DNA of 64,000 bases from NCBI RefSeq assembly GCF_007197755.1, contig NZ_CP041636.1:4190001-4254000 (forward strand). The letters run 5' to 3'. The notes under the pieces were generated by a model. It saw only the letters and a list, made by a program, of their open reading frames with translations. It was not told the origin of the DNA and ran no database searches. The translations under genes and the position numbers were made by a program. This document shows positions 44,986 through 52,551 of this stretch, in pieces. Position 1 is the stretch's first letter. Every line of letters begins with the position of its first letter. This DNA comes from Ferrovibrio terrae. GTDB lineage: Bacteria; Pseudomonadota; Alphaproteobacteria; Ferrovibrionales; Ferrovibrionaceae.

Positions 44986-45849
44986 ATGAGCTTTGACTGG
45001 CGTAAACTTCCTCAGGACCAGCTCGAAGCCCAGTATAATCCGCGCTCCGCTGTGCCGGATTTCCAGCAGCATTTCGATGCCTATGTTGCGAAATCCTCGG
45101 CCACCCGCGCTGCCATTGGCGGCGACTACGACCTGCGCTATGGCTCTGGTCCGTTGCAAACCTATGACCTGCACAAACCGAAAGATACCAAAGCCGGCGC
45201 GCCGCTGGTGGTGGTGATTCATGGCGGCTACTGGCGCGGCCTCGACAAGAACACCATGACCTTCGCGCTGCCGCCCTATCTCGATCGCGGCGCAGTCGTT
45301 GTGAACCTGAATTACGATCTCTGCCCGCAGGTGACACTGGATGCCATCGTGCGCGAGATGCAGGAAGCGCTGGCGCATGTCGCGACCAAAGCCGCCGACT
45401 GGGGCGCCGATCCGGCGAAGCTGCATGTCATCGGTCATTCGGCCGGCGCACATCTCGCCGCCATGATGGTCGCCGCGCCCTGGCCCAAGGATCTTGGTCC
45501 GCAGCCGGCGGTGGCGTCCCTGGGCCTGATCAGCGGTGTCTATTCGCTGGAACCCGTGCTGCAGATCAGCGTGAATGAGTCGATCAGGCTGGATAACGCG
45601 ATGGCCACGCGCAACAGCGTCACGGATTTTCCACCGAAGATCAAAGGTCCGGTGCTCGTTGCCTACGGCGCCGACGAGCCCGAGGCCTGGCGCAACCAGA
45701 GCATCGACTTCCATCAGGCCTGCCGCGACGCCGGGATCCGCTCGAACCTGCTGGTGATGGCGAACGGCAACCACTTCACCATCAAATTCGCGGCCGCCGA
45801 TCCTGAGCATCCGCTCGGCGCGGCGCTGCTGAAGCAGATTTTCAGTTAG
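44986..45849 (+). CDS. Alpha/beta hydrolase (arylformamidase/carboxylesterase-like)
   Basis: A 287-residue soluble hydrolase. The HGGYW oxyanion motif (VVVIHGGYWRGLDK) and nucleophile GHSAG (LHVIGHSAGAHLAAMM) place it in the esterase/kynurenine formamidase group. The Asp and His of the triad are likely in VAYGADEPEAWRNQS and MANGNHFTIKF. It starts at ATG 44986, GAGG upstream, 7 nt after the reductase. It shares TTAG at 45846-45849 with the convergent anti-sigma gene. The natural substrate is unknown. Confidence 0.85.
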   Translation: MSFDWRKLPQDQLEAQYNPRSAVPDFQQHFDAYVAKSSATRAAIGGDYDLRYGSGPLQTYDLHKPKDTKAGAPLVVVIHGGYWRGLDKNTMTFALPPYLDRGAVVVNLNYDLCPQVTLDAIVREMQEALAHVATKAADWGADPAKLHVIGHSAGAHLAAMMVAAPWPKDLGPQPAVASLGLISGVYSLEPVLQISVNESIRLDNAMATRNSVTDFPPKIKGPVLVAYGADEPEAWRNQSIDFHQACRDAGIRSNLLVMANGNHFTIKFAAADPEHPLGAALLKQIFS

Positions 45850-46616
45850 CGCGTCAGCTGCTCGTAGACGGCGCGCGCCGCCGGCAGCAGGGCCTCGCGG
45901 CCAGTCTCGCCCGTCAGCGCATAGCCAAACCCGTCTTCCACCCAGTAGAAGGCCACTGCGTTGCCTTCGCCGGTGAAGCGGAACGACGTGTCGCCGCCGC
46001 CTTCGCCCGAGCGCACATAGAGCGTGAGCCGCTGGCCCTGGCGATTTTCATACATGAACTGCGCGGCAGCATGGTTGCCGCTGGAAGCCGGCAGCAGGCG
46101 GCCGCCAACCAGCCCGAAACCCTGTCCCGACAGGCTCGGCACTTTCAGCGCGGTACCCAGCCGCTTCGACAGCCAGGCCACCAGATGCTGTTCTTCCTTG
46201 GCTGTCACCTCGACCGGATGCAGCACTTCACGGCTGTAGACCAGATGCGCGCGCGTCGCTTCCTGCGGCAGCGCCGCCACAATTTCGACCGGCGCAAAGA
46301 CACCACGGCCGTACCAGCCCGCACCTGCGCCCAGCAGCACCAGCGCCAGCACAGCGGCCATGCGCAACAGAGGACCCGGCATAGATGGGCGCTGCGCGAA
46401 CAGCGCCGCCATTTCCGCCGGTACGGGTTCATTCAGATCGCGGTCGAAATGCACGCGCAGATCGTCGGCCTGCTGCTGCCAGGCGGCGACGCGCGCGGCA
46501 TCCTCGGCATTCAGTGCCAGATGCGCCTCGACATCGGCGCGCCGCTCGGACGGCAGCCGGTCATCGACATAGGCCACCAGATCGGGCTCGGTGATGGCTG
46601 CTGGCTTGCCGGTCAT
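45846..46616 (-). CDS. Membrane anti-sigma factor
   Basis: A 256-residue inner-membrane protein. The N-terminal cytoplasmic part (1-82) has EPDLVAYVDDRLPSERRADV, the anti-sigma domain pattern that binds the ECF sigma. The single membrane helix is about 83-103 (LLRMAAVLALVLLGAGAGWY). The periplasmic C-terminus is globular and Gly-rich. No zinc-binding HxxxCxxC is present, so it is not a ZAS type. ATG 46616 follows GGAGGGTGAA and overlaps the sigma stop by 4 nt. Confidence 0.87.
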   Translation of the reverse strand: MTGKPAAITEPDLVAYVDDRLPSERRADVEAHLALNAEDAARVAAWQQQADDLRVHFDRDLNEPVPAEMAALFAQRPSMPGPLLRMAAVLALVLLGAGAGWYGRGVFAPVEIVAALPQEATRAHLVYSREVLHPVEVTAKEEQHLVAWLSKRLGTALKVPSLSGQGFGLVGGRLLPASSGNHAAAQFMYENRQGQRLTLYVRSGEGGGDTSFRFTGEGNAVAFYWVEDGFGYALTGETGREALLPAARAVYEQLTR

Positions 46617-47155
46617 TTCACCCTCCTCAGATGCGTGCGTCCGCCACTCTCACTGGTTTGCGGCGGCTCGCCGTCCATCAGGCTCCGCAGGCGATCGCGC
46701 GCCCGCGCCAGCCGCGACATCACGGTGCCGATCGGAACGCCCTGCACGCGCGCGGTCTCCTCGTAACTCAAACCTTCCACGCCAACCAGCAGCAGCACGG
46801 CGCGCTGCTCCTCGGACAGTTTCGCCAGGGCGGTGTCCAGGTCGCGCAGTTCCAGTGCTTCCCACTGGCCGCCGCTGATCTCCGGCCCCTCGCCGGCATC
46901 CTCCAGCGACACACGGTCAGGCCTTGCCCATTCACGCTGCTGCCGCGTACGCCAGCGGTTGTGCAGAATGGTGAACAGCCAGGGCCGCAAGGCCGCGTCG
47001 TCGCCGTGCCGCGTTGCCCAGGCAGCCAGTGCGCGGGTCACGCAGTCCTGCACCAGGTCGTCGGCGGTTTCGCGGTCGCGCGCCAGCGCCAGCGCAAAAC
47101 GCCGCAGCCGGGGAATCTCGGCTTCGATCGGGTGCGGTGGGCGACGGAACAGCAT
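46613..47155 (-). CDS. ECF-type RNA polymerase sigma factor
   Basis: A 180-residue sigma-70 family factor with regions 2 and 4 only. Region 2 includes DRETADDLVQDCVTRALAAW and HGDDAALRPWLFTILHN. Region 4 is SEEQRAVLLLVGVEGLSYEE then TARVQGVPIGTVMSRLARAR. It is encoded just before its anti-sigma. The inducing signal is not evident. Targets may include the lipoprotein gene upstream in the cluster. Confidence 0.92.
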   Translation of the reverse strand: MLFRRPPHPIEAEIPRLRRFALALARDRETADDLVQDCVTRALAAWATRHGDDAALRPWLFTILHNRWRTRQQREWARPDRVSLEDAGEGPEISGGQWEALELRDLDTALAKLSEEQRAVLLLVGVEGLSYEETARVQGVPIGTVMSRLARARDRLRSLMDGEPPQTSESGGRTHLRRVK

Positions 47156-47172
47156 GGGCCTGCAGTATAGGC

Positions 47173-47206
47173 CCGGCGGGCGGCAATGGCAGCCGCCGCC
47201 CGCCGG
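47173..47206 (-). other. GC-rich hairpin between lipoprotein and sigma genes
   Basis: A 12-bp stem CCGGCGGGCGGC / GCCGCCCGCCGG with a 10-nt loop, directly after the lipoprotein stop (47219) and before the sigma start (47155). No U-tract follows on the minus strand. It could attenuate or protect the lipoprotein transcript rather than terminate it. Confidence 0.5.
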
Positions 47207-47218
47207 ATCCTGCTTTCG

Positions 47219-47611
47219 TTACGGCTTGGCGACGTGCCAGGCGCCGTTCAGGAAGCCGTCGCCGGTGGTCTCGCCCGGCTTGGTGTCCTTGACCCAGCCA
47301 TAGAGCGGCTTGCCCTTGTAGGCCCACTGCTTGCTGCCGTCGTCACGGGTGATGATGGTCCAGTCGCCCTTGGCCATGTCGCCGGCATTGGCCACCAGCG
47401 GCGGCCAGTTGGTGGCGCAGGGACCGTTGCAGACCGACTTGCCCGGCATGGCGTTGTCGCGGTCGAAAGTATAGAGCGTCATGCGCTTGGCATCGACCAG
47501 CACGGGACCCAGCGCGGTATCGCCCGGCACGGCGGGCGCAGTGGCCTGGGTGGCGCAGGCGGCAAGGCCCGTCACCAGCAGGGCGGACAGCATCAGGTTG
47601 CGGATAGTCAT
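47219..47611 (-). CDS. COG4315-type lipoprotein
   Basis: A 130-residue secreted lipoprotein. The signal peptide ends in the lipobox TGLAAC (C19). The mature part contains two copies of the repeat of this family (PF03640): KRMTLYTFDRDNAMPGKSVC and ...GSKQWAYKGKPLYGWVKDTK, with CNGPCATNWPPL between. Such proteins are found beside ECF sigma/anti-sigma pairs. The function is unknown. ATG 47611 follows GGGGAG. It is probably the first gene of the sigma cluster. Confidence 0.88.
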   Translation of the reverse strand: MTIRNLMLSALLVTGLAACATQATAPAVPGDTALGPVLVDAKRMTLYTFDRDNAMPGKSVCNGPCATNWPPLVANAGDMAKGDWTIITRDDGSKQWAYKGKPLYGWVKDTKPGETTGDGFLNGAWHVAKP

Positions 47612-47752
47612 TGGGAACTCCCCTTTTCCGGTTCGCGGCCGGCCAGCATGGCCGCCACTGAAGGGGAAGACCGGCGAGCCTCGGGTTTATTCCGTCGGGT
47701 GGACAAGATTCCGTGACTTGCCGGGCCGCCACGACGGACCTACCATTCTTCT

Positions 47753-48307
47753 ATGCGGTTGATCGCGACTCTGGCGCTTGTCCTGCTGCTCCCCGCCCTG
47801 CTGCTGCCGACCATGGCGGCGCAGGCGCAGTCAGCCGTCGATGGCCTGTTCGAGAAACTGCAGGAAACCCAGAACCCCGTCGAAGCCAAGCAGCTCGAGC
47901 GCCAGATCTGGGCAGCCTGGTCGAAGTCGGAATCCGATACCCTGGATGCCCTGCTGCAGGGCGGTGTCGCGGTGATGGAAAAAGGCGACTATGCCCGCGC
48001 CCAGGAGATTTTCTCCGTCATGATCGAACTGAAGCCCGATTATGCGGAAGCCTATAACAAGCGCGCCTCGGTGCGTTTCCTGGCCGGCGACTATGCCGGC
48101 TCGGTGGCCGATATCGAACGCACGCTGAAACTGGAACCGCGCCACTTCGGTGCGCTGTCCGGGCTTGGCACCATCATGGAGCGGCTGGACAACCTGCCCG
48201 AGGCCCTGAAGGCCTATCGCCGCGCGCTGGCCGCCAATCCGCATCTGAACGACGGCGCCGACAAGCTGAAAGAGCTGCGCCGCAGGATCGACGCCAAAGA
48301 GCTTTAA
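47753..48307 (+). CDS. Exported TPR protein
   Basis: A 184-residue protein with a signal peptide (1-25, ending AAQA-Q) and about three TPR units, e.g. MEKGDYARAQEIFSVMIELK and AEAYNKRASVRFLAGDYAGS. It is likely periplasmic and acts as a binding scaffold. It starts at ATG 47753 and is convergent with the DUF486 gene, with 3 nt between their stops. Confidence 0.83.
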   Translation: MRLIATLALVLLLPALLLPTMAAQAQSAVDGLFEKLQETQNPVEAKQLERQIWAAWSKSESDTLDALLQGGVAVMEKGDYARAQEIFSVMIELKPDYAEAYNKRASVRFLAGDYAGSVADIERTLKLEPRHFGALSGLGTIMERLDNLPEALKAYRRALAANPHLNDGADKLKELRRRIDAKEL

Positions 48308-48310
48308 GCG

Positions 48311-48664
48311 CTACTTCTGGAAAATGAAAAAGACGGCGCCGATCAGGCAGGCGAATGCGGCCAGATAGTTCCAGCGCAGACCTTCCCCCAGATAAAAAAC
48401 CGCAAACAGCGCAAACACGCCGAGCGTGATCACTTCCTGCGTGATCTTGAGCTGCGCCGCGGTGAAGCCGCCGGTCGTATAGCCGATGCGGTTGGCCGGC
48501 ACGGCGAGACAGTATTCGAAGAAGGCGATGCCCCAGGAAATCAGGATCACCTTCCACAGGGCATGGTCCTGGTATTTCAGGTGCCAGTACCAGGCGAAGG
48601 TCATCAGGATGTTGGAACCGATCAGCAGCAGGATGGTCGGCGAAAACACCACGGCCAGGTTCAT
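48311..48664 (-). CDS. DMT-superfamily small membrane protein (DUF486)
   Basis: A 117-residue inner-membrane protein with four helices: about 5-24, 38-55, 72-92 and 97-115. Motif WYWHLKYQDHALWKVILISW then GIAFFEYCLAVPANRIGYTT is the DUF486 signature. EMR-like small proteins of this family have no firm function. ATG 48664 overlaps the pyruvate kinase stop by 4 nt. Confidence 0.85.
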   Translation of the reverse strand: MNLAVVFSPTILLLIGSNILMTFAWYWHLKYQDHALWKVILISWGIAFFEYCLAVPANRIGYTTGGFTAAQLKITQEVITLGVFALFAVFYLGEGLRWNYLAAFACLIGAVFFIFQK

Positions 48665-50082
48665 ACGGCATCCACCCGGGCGATGCGCAGCACATTGGTG
48701 TTGCCGGGCGAGCCGAACGGCACACCGGCGGTGACCACCAGGTTATCGCCCGGCTTGGCCAGGCCGCTGGCGCGCGCCAGCGCGGTCGCCTTGGCGATCA
48801 TGTCGGCGAAGTTGATCGCGTCCGGCGCCACCACGGTATTGACGCCCCAGGCGAGCGTCAGCCGCCGCGCCGTATCGACCAGCGGGGTGAGGCACAGGAT
48901 CGGCGAACGCGGCCGTTCACGCGCCGCACGCAATGCGGTCGAGCCGGACATCGTATAGGTGACGATGGCGGCGGCGTTGATGGTTTCCGCCACCTGTCGC
49001 GCCGCCGCCGTGATGGCGTCCGACGCGGTGCTTTCCGGATTGTTGTGTTCGGCATCCATGATGCCGCGATAGAGCGGGTCGCGTTCCACCTGGCGCGCGA
49101 TCTGGTCCATGGTGCGCACGGATTCGACCGGATAATCGCCGGACGCGGACTCCGCCGACAGCATGATGGCATCGGCGCCGTCATAAACAGCTGTCGCGAC
49201 ATCGGAGACTTCGGCGCGCGTCGGCACCGGCGCCTTGATCATGCTTTCCAGCATCTGGGTCGCGACCACGACGGGCTTGCCGGCGCGCCGCGCGGTGCGG
49301 ACGATGCGCTTCTGCAGTCCGGGCACCGCCTGCAGCGGCATTTCGACGCCGAGATCGCCGCGCGCCACCATCAGCGCATCGCAGAGCAGGACGATTTCAT
49401 CCAGGCAATCCACCGCCGAGGGCTTCTCGATCTTGGCCAGCAGCGCGGCGCGGCCCTGAATGAGCTCGCGCGCCTCGCGCAGATCGTCTGGCCGCTGCAC
49501 GAAGCTCAGCGCCACCCAGTCGACGCCATGCGCGAGCGCAAAGGCGAGGTCGGCGCGATCCTTCGGTGTCAGCGCCGACAGCGGCACGACCGTATCGGGC
49601 AGGTTGACGCCCTTGCGATCCGACAGCCGGCCGCCGACCATCACCTCGGTCATCGCCCAGCCGGAATGGACGTCTTTGACGCGCAGGCGGATCTTGCCGT
49701 CATCCAGCAGCAGGTCTGTGTCGGGCTTGAGGCTGGCCAGCACTTCCGCATGCGGCAGCGTCACGCCGGTGGCATCGCCCGGCGTGCCTTCGATATCGAG
49801 ACGGAAATTCTGGCCCGGCAGGAGATCGACGGCGCCATCCCTGAAAGCGCCGATGCGCAGCTTGGGGCCCTGCAGATCGGCCAGCAGCCCGATCGGCCGG
49901 CCGGTCTCCTGTTCCAGCGCGCGCACGGCATGGATGCGGACCAGGTGATCGTCATGGCTGCCATGGCTGAAATTGAGGCGGAAGACGTCGGCACCGGCCT
50001 CGACGAGCGCCCGGATGCGATCCGGTGTACTGGACGCCGGCCCCAGCGTGGCGACGATCTTGACGTTGCGTTCCCGATGCAT
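48661..50082 (-). CDS. pyk: Pyruvate kinase
   Basis: Converts phosphoenolpyruvate and ADP to pyruvate and ATP. The 473-residue protein (ATG 50082) has KIVATLGPASSTPDRIRALV at the N-terminus, ADVFRLNFSHGSHDDH, LLAKIEKPSAVDCLDEIVLL (catalytic lysine) and DALMVARGDLGVEMPLQAVP. The C-terminal allosteric domain lies at about 340-473. The length is normal. It is followed within the same operon by the DUF486 gene. Confidence 0.95.
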   Translation of the reverse strand: MHRERNVKIVATLGPASSTPDRIRALVEAGADVFRLNFSHGSHDDHLVRIHAVRALEQETGRPIGLLADLQGPKLRIGAFRDGAVDLLPGQNFRLDIEGTPGDATGVTLPHAEVLASLKPDTDLLLDDGKIRLRVKDVHSGWAMTEVMVGGRLSDRKGVNLPDTVVPLSALTPKDRADLAFALAHGVDWVALSFVQRPDDLREARELIQGRAALLAKIEKPSAVDCLDEIVLLCDALMVARGDLGVEMPLQAVPGLQKRIVRTARRAGKPVVVATQMLESMIKAPVPTRAEVSDVATAVYDGADAIMLSAESASGDYPVESVRTMDQIARQVERDPLYRGIMDAEHNNPESTASDAITAAARQVAETINAAAIVTYTMSGSTALRAARERPRSPILCLTPLVDTARRLTLAWGVNTVVAPDAINFADMIAKATALARASGLAKPGDNLVVTAGVPFGSPGNTNVLRIARVDAV

Positions 50083-50143
50083 ACCCACCCCGCTGAATTC
50101 CGCCCCATATTAGTCACCGGCCGTTTCTTTTGAATTAAAGACT

Positions 50144-50171
50144 TTGCCCGCAAATGCGACGAAAATATTAG
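50144..50171 (+). promoter_or_regulatory. Candidate promoter of ppa
   Basis: TTGCCC (50144-50149) and TATTAG (50166-50171) with a 16-bp spacer, giving an expected start about 75 nt before the ppa ATG. CGCAAATGC at 50149-50157 and its inverted copy GCATTTGCG at 50197-50205 flank the -10 region and could fold or bind a regulator. Confidence 0.4.
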
Positions 50172-50255
50172 GGATCAAGCGGTTGCGTTTTTTGCTGCAT
50201 TTGCGAAAAGGGGCCCGCCTTATTGCATCCCCCATGAGTCCAAAGGACCGCCCAA

Positions 50256-50789
50256 ATGGATATCGCCCGCATTGCGGTGGGTAAGAGCCCGCCCTATGAC
50301 ATCAACGCCGTGATCGAGATCCCGGCCGGCGGCGTGCCGGTGAAATACGAGCTGGACAAGGATTCCGGCGCGCTGTTCGTCGACCGTTTCCTGCACACCG
50401 CCATGTTCTACCCGGCGAATTACGGCTTCATCCCGCATACGCTGAGCAATGACGGCGACCCCTGCGACATCATGGTGGTGAGCCATGTGCCGGTGGTGCC
50501 CGGCGCCGTGATCCGCTCGCGCCCGATCGGCGCGCTGAAGATGGAAGACGAGGCCGGCGGCGACGAGAAGATCATCGCCGTGCCGGTCGACAAGCTGCAT
50601 CCCTTCTACACCAACGTGGCGACCTACAAGGACCTGCCGGCCAGCCTGATCGAGCAGATCGAGCATTTCTTCGTCCACTACAAGGACCTGGAAAAGGGCA
50701 AGTTCGTGAAGTCGGCCGGCTGGGTCGGCCCCGACGAGGCCGCCAAGATGATCACCGACGGCATCGTGCGGGCGGCCGGTATCCGCTAA
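50256..50789 (+). CDS. ppa: Inorganic pyrophosphatase
   Basis: Hydrolyses pyrophosphate to phosphate, pulling biosynthetic reactions forward. The 177-residue family I enzyme has [18 protein letters not shown] and the metal-binding signature DGDPCDIMV, plus [16 protein letters not shown] and [17 protein letters not shown]. The size matches E. coli Ppa (176). ATG 50256. A strong hairpin follows at 50816-50842. Confidence 0.95.
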   Translation: MDIARIAVGKSPPYDINAVIEIPAGGVPVKYELDKDSGALFVDRFLHTAMFYPANYGFIPHTLSNDGDPCDIMVVSHVPVVPGAVIRSRPIGALKMEDEAGGDEKIIAVPVDKLHPFYTNVATYKDLPASLIEQIEHFFVHYKDLEKGKFVKSAGWVGPDEAAKMITDGIVRAAGIR

Positions 50790-50815
50790 GCCTTACCTCA
50801 TTTTTGGTATACCTG

Positions 50816-50842
50816 ACGGCGGCCGGATCATCCGGCCGCCGT
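50816..50842 (+). terminator. Terminator hairpin after ppa
   Basis: ACGGCGGCCGGAT / ATCCGGCCGCCGT is a near-perfect palindrome with almost no loop (a single C, effectively opening to a few bases), 26 nt after the ppa stop. GTTTGC follows. The 355-nt gap before the next gene otherwise contains only the repeat at 50861-50960 and a leader with GGAGGA before ATG 51145. Confidence 0.72.
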
Positions 50843-50860
50843 TTGCATGTCGGCTCGCAG

Positions 50861-50960
50861 CGGTTCGCGGGTGTTCGTGGCGCTTCGCCCGGGTTCGCCA
50901 GCGTTCGTGGGGGTTCGCTGGCGTTCGTGGCGGTTCGTGGGCGTTCGCGGCGGTTCGTTC
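50861..50960. repeat. Ten tandem 10-bp units, consensus ssGTTCGyGG
   Basis: Ten head-to-tail 10-bp units in perfect register, for example CGGTTCGCGG, GTGTTCGTGG, GCGTTCGTGG, GGGTTCGCTG, GCGTTCGCGG. TTCG is present in every unit, and GTTCG in nine of ten. A degenerate eleventh unit precedes it (50851). The period is 10 bp, not a multiple of three, so it is not repeat coding. Reading frames run open across it only because stops are rare in the unit. It lies between the ppa terminator and a PAS-type gene. Confidence 0.85.
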
Positions 50961-51144
50961 GCCTGCAGCCTGCTGATCCGCGGGGGCCGCACTACCAGAA
51001 CGTATATGGAACACGACGACCGGATTTCAAGTTCCGCGTGGTGACGAGAATGGTGCAGACATTTCCTCCCGCACAGGACGAAAGCCCTTCCGGATTGCGC
51101 GGTTTCCCCGCAAGATCAGTGGGAAACGGAGGACGCGATCCCGC

Positions 51145-51753
51145 ATGACCGGCGACGTGCATAAAACAGCAGGCCTTGCTGCGGCCGGCCCACAGCCGGA
51201 CGGCCTGCCGCCCGGGCTGTCTGACGCACTGCGCCGCGCTGCCGATCTGTCACGCGTGAGCGATCCGCGCCTGACCCGGGCGCTGGCCTGGTGGCAGGGC
51301 CTGCAGGAGGATTCCGCCCTCATCCCCGACCGCATCCGTCTCGACCCGACCCAGATTCCCGACCTGCTGGCCTGGGCGATCCTGTGGGATGTGCTGCCGG
51401 CTGCGGAGGGGACCGCTACCGCACCGGGCCGCCTGCTGTATCGCTGCCGCCTGGCCGGCACGATGCTGAACGATTTCTACGGCCGCGAGGCGCGCGGCCA
51501 GTGGCTGCATGAACAGTATCGCGACGAGAGCGTGGCGATGCAGGTGGAATACGATGCGGTGGTGCGCCTGCGCCGTCCGCTCTGCAGCGAGCACCGCATG
51601 AGCTGGGCCGACAAGCCCTTCTACCGCTATCTGCGCCTGATGCTGCCGTTCACGCATCGCGCCGCGGCGGGCCGCAGCGACACGCCCGCCTTGCGCAACG
51701 CCCCCGACCGCGTGGCGCTGATCTTCAGCGTGATCAGCTTCATCGGCGAGTGA
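51145..51753 (+). CDS. PAS-type (PAS_5) regulatory protein
   Basis: A 202-residue soluble protein with one PAS-like domain: RALAWWQGLQEDSALIPDRI then RLDPTQIPDLLAWAIL, RLLYRCRLAGTMLNDFYGRE and GQWLHEQYRDESVAMQVEYD. These match the PAS_5 group common in alphaproteobacteria. There is no output domain, so it may sense a ligand and act through another protein. ATG 51145 follows GGAGGA at 11 nt. A paralogue lies immediately downstream. Confidence 0.78.
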   Translation: MTGDVHKTAGLAAAGPQPDGLPPGLSDALRRAADLSRVSDPRLTRALAWWQGLQEDSALIPDRIRLDPTQIPDLLAWAILWDVLPAAEGTATAPGRLLYRCRLAGTMLNDFYGREARGQWLHEQYRDESVAMQVEYDAVVRLRRPLCSEHRMSWADKPFYRYLRLMLPFTHRAAAGRSDTPALRNAPDRVALIFSVISFIGE

Positions 51754-51820
51754 GGCGGCCGCCTCGTGGCAGGCGGGATGATTACCGTGAATTAATGCCG
51801 CCGCGCCGGTGCCCTGCGGC

Positions 51821-52393
51821 ATGATGCGACATCGTTCCCCGCACTCCGCCCCGATGATCCAGCCCCCGCCTTCCGAGTCCCATCCTGGCGCCGACACTGG
51901 CGCCATTCGCGCCGGCGCCGACATGTCGCGGCTGCGCGATGCGCCGCTGCTGCGCGCGCACACCTGGTGGCAAAGCCTGCCGCGACAGCGTGGGGCCGCC
52001 CAGGGCCTGACCCTGCCGGACCGGACGGAGATCGATCCGCTGGCCATTCCTGACCTGCTGCCGCATGTGGTGCTGTGGGCGGTGCTGCATCAGCCCGATG
52101 GCGGCTTGCGCTATCGCTGCCGCCTCGCCGGCACCGGGATGGTGGAGGTGCATGGCCATGAATTCACCGGCCAGTGGATGGAGGAATTTCACGGCGCCGA
52201 GAATGCGCGCATCCAGCCGGAATACGATTTCGTTTCACGCAGCGGCCAGCCACATTATGTGGAGCGTTCGCTGTTCTGGATGAACCGCGACTATCGCCGC
52301 TATCGCCGCCTGCTGCTGCCCTTCGGAGACGCATCCGCCACGCATGGCGGCGTGGCGAAAATCCTCAACGTGGCGCATTTCCTGACGGCGTAG
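51821..52393 (+). CDS. PAS-type (PAS_5) regulatory protein, tandem paralogue
   Basis: A soluble protein of about 190 residues, clearly related to the upstream gene: HTWWQSLPRQRGAAQGL, IDPLAIPDLLPHVVLWAV, LRYRCRLAGTGMVEVHGHEF and TGQWMEEFHGAENARIQPEY. The start is uncertain: ATG at 51821, 51824 or 51854, none with a strong ribosome site. No output domain. The pair is a tandem duplication with substantial divergence. Confidence 0.75.
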   Translation: MMRHRSPHSAPMIQPPPSESHPGADTGAIRAGADMSRLRDAPLLRAHTWWQSLPRQRGAAQGLTLPDRTEIDPLAIPDLLPHVVLWAVLHQPDGGLRYRCRLAGTGMVEVHGHEFTGQWMEEFHGAENARIQPEYDFVSRSGQPHYVERSLFWMNRDYRRYRRLLLPFGDASATHGGVAKILNVAHFLTA

Positions 52394-52470
52394 CATACAT
52401 GGGCATTCCACTCTCCCGTCATGGCCGTGGGTGAGCCACTCCGTCGACCTCGGCCCCTCCCGTGAGAGTC

Positions 52471-52535
52471 ATCCTCGGGCTTGACCCGAGGATCTCTCTC
52501 AATCCTGCCTGAGCTCCTCGGCTCAAGGCCGAGGA
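52471..52535. repeat. REP-like inverted palindrome pair
   Basis: Two short palindromes: ATCCTCGGG-CTTGA-CCCGAGGAT (52471-52493) and TCCTCGGC-TCAAG-GCCGAGGA (52515-52535). The loop of the second is the reverse complement of the first, so the two units are in opposite orientation, as in BIME-type REP doublets. The same family occurs at 55871-55958. It lies in the 157-nt gap between a PAS gene and the convergent GMC oxidoreductase. Confidence 0.85.
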
Positions 52536-52551
52536 CGACGACTGGTTTTTC

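Noticed and set aside
50861-50960. Reading the 10-bp tandem units as a CRISPR array
   Set aside because: Units are contiguous 10-mers without spacers, and no cas gene is present.
50804-51148. A 114-residue plus-strand frame running through the 10-bp repeat
   Set aside because: A 10-bp period cannot be a codon-phased repeat, the frame crosses the ppa terminator region, and there is no ribosome site.
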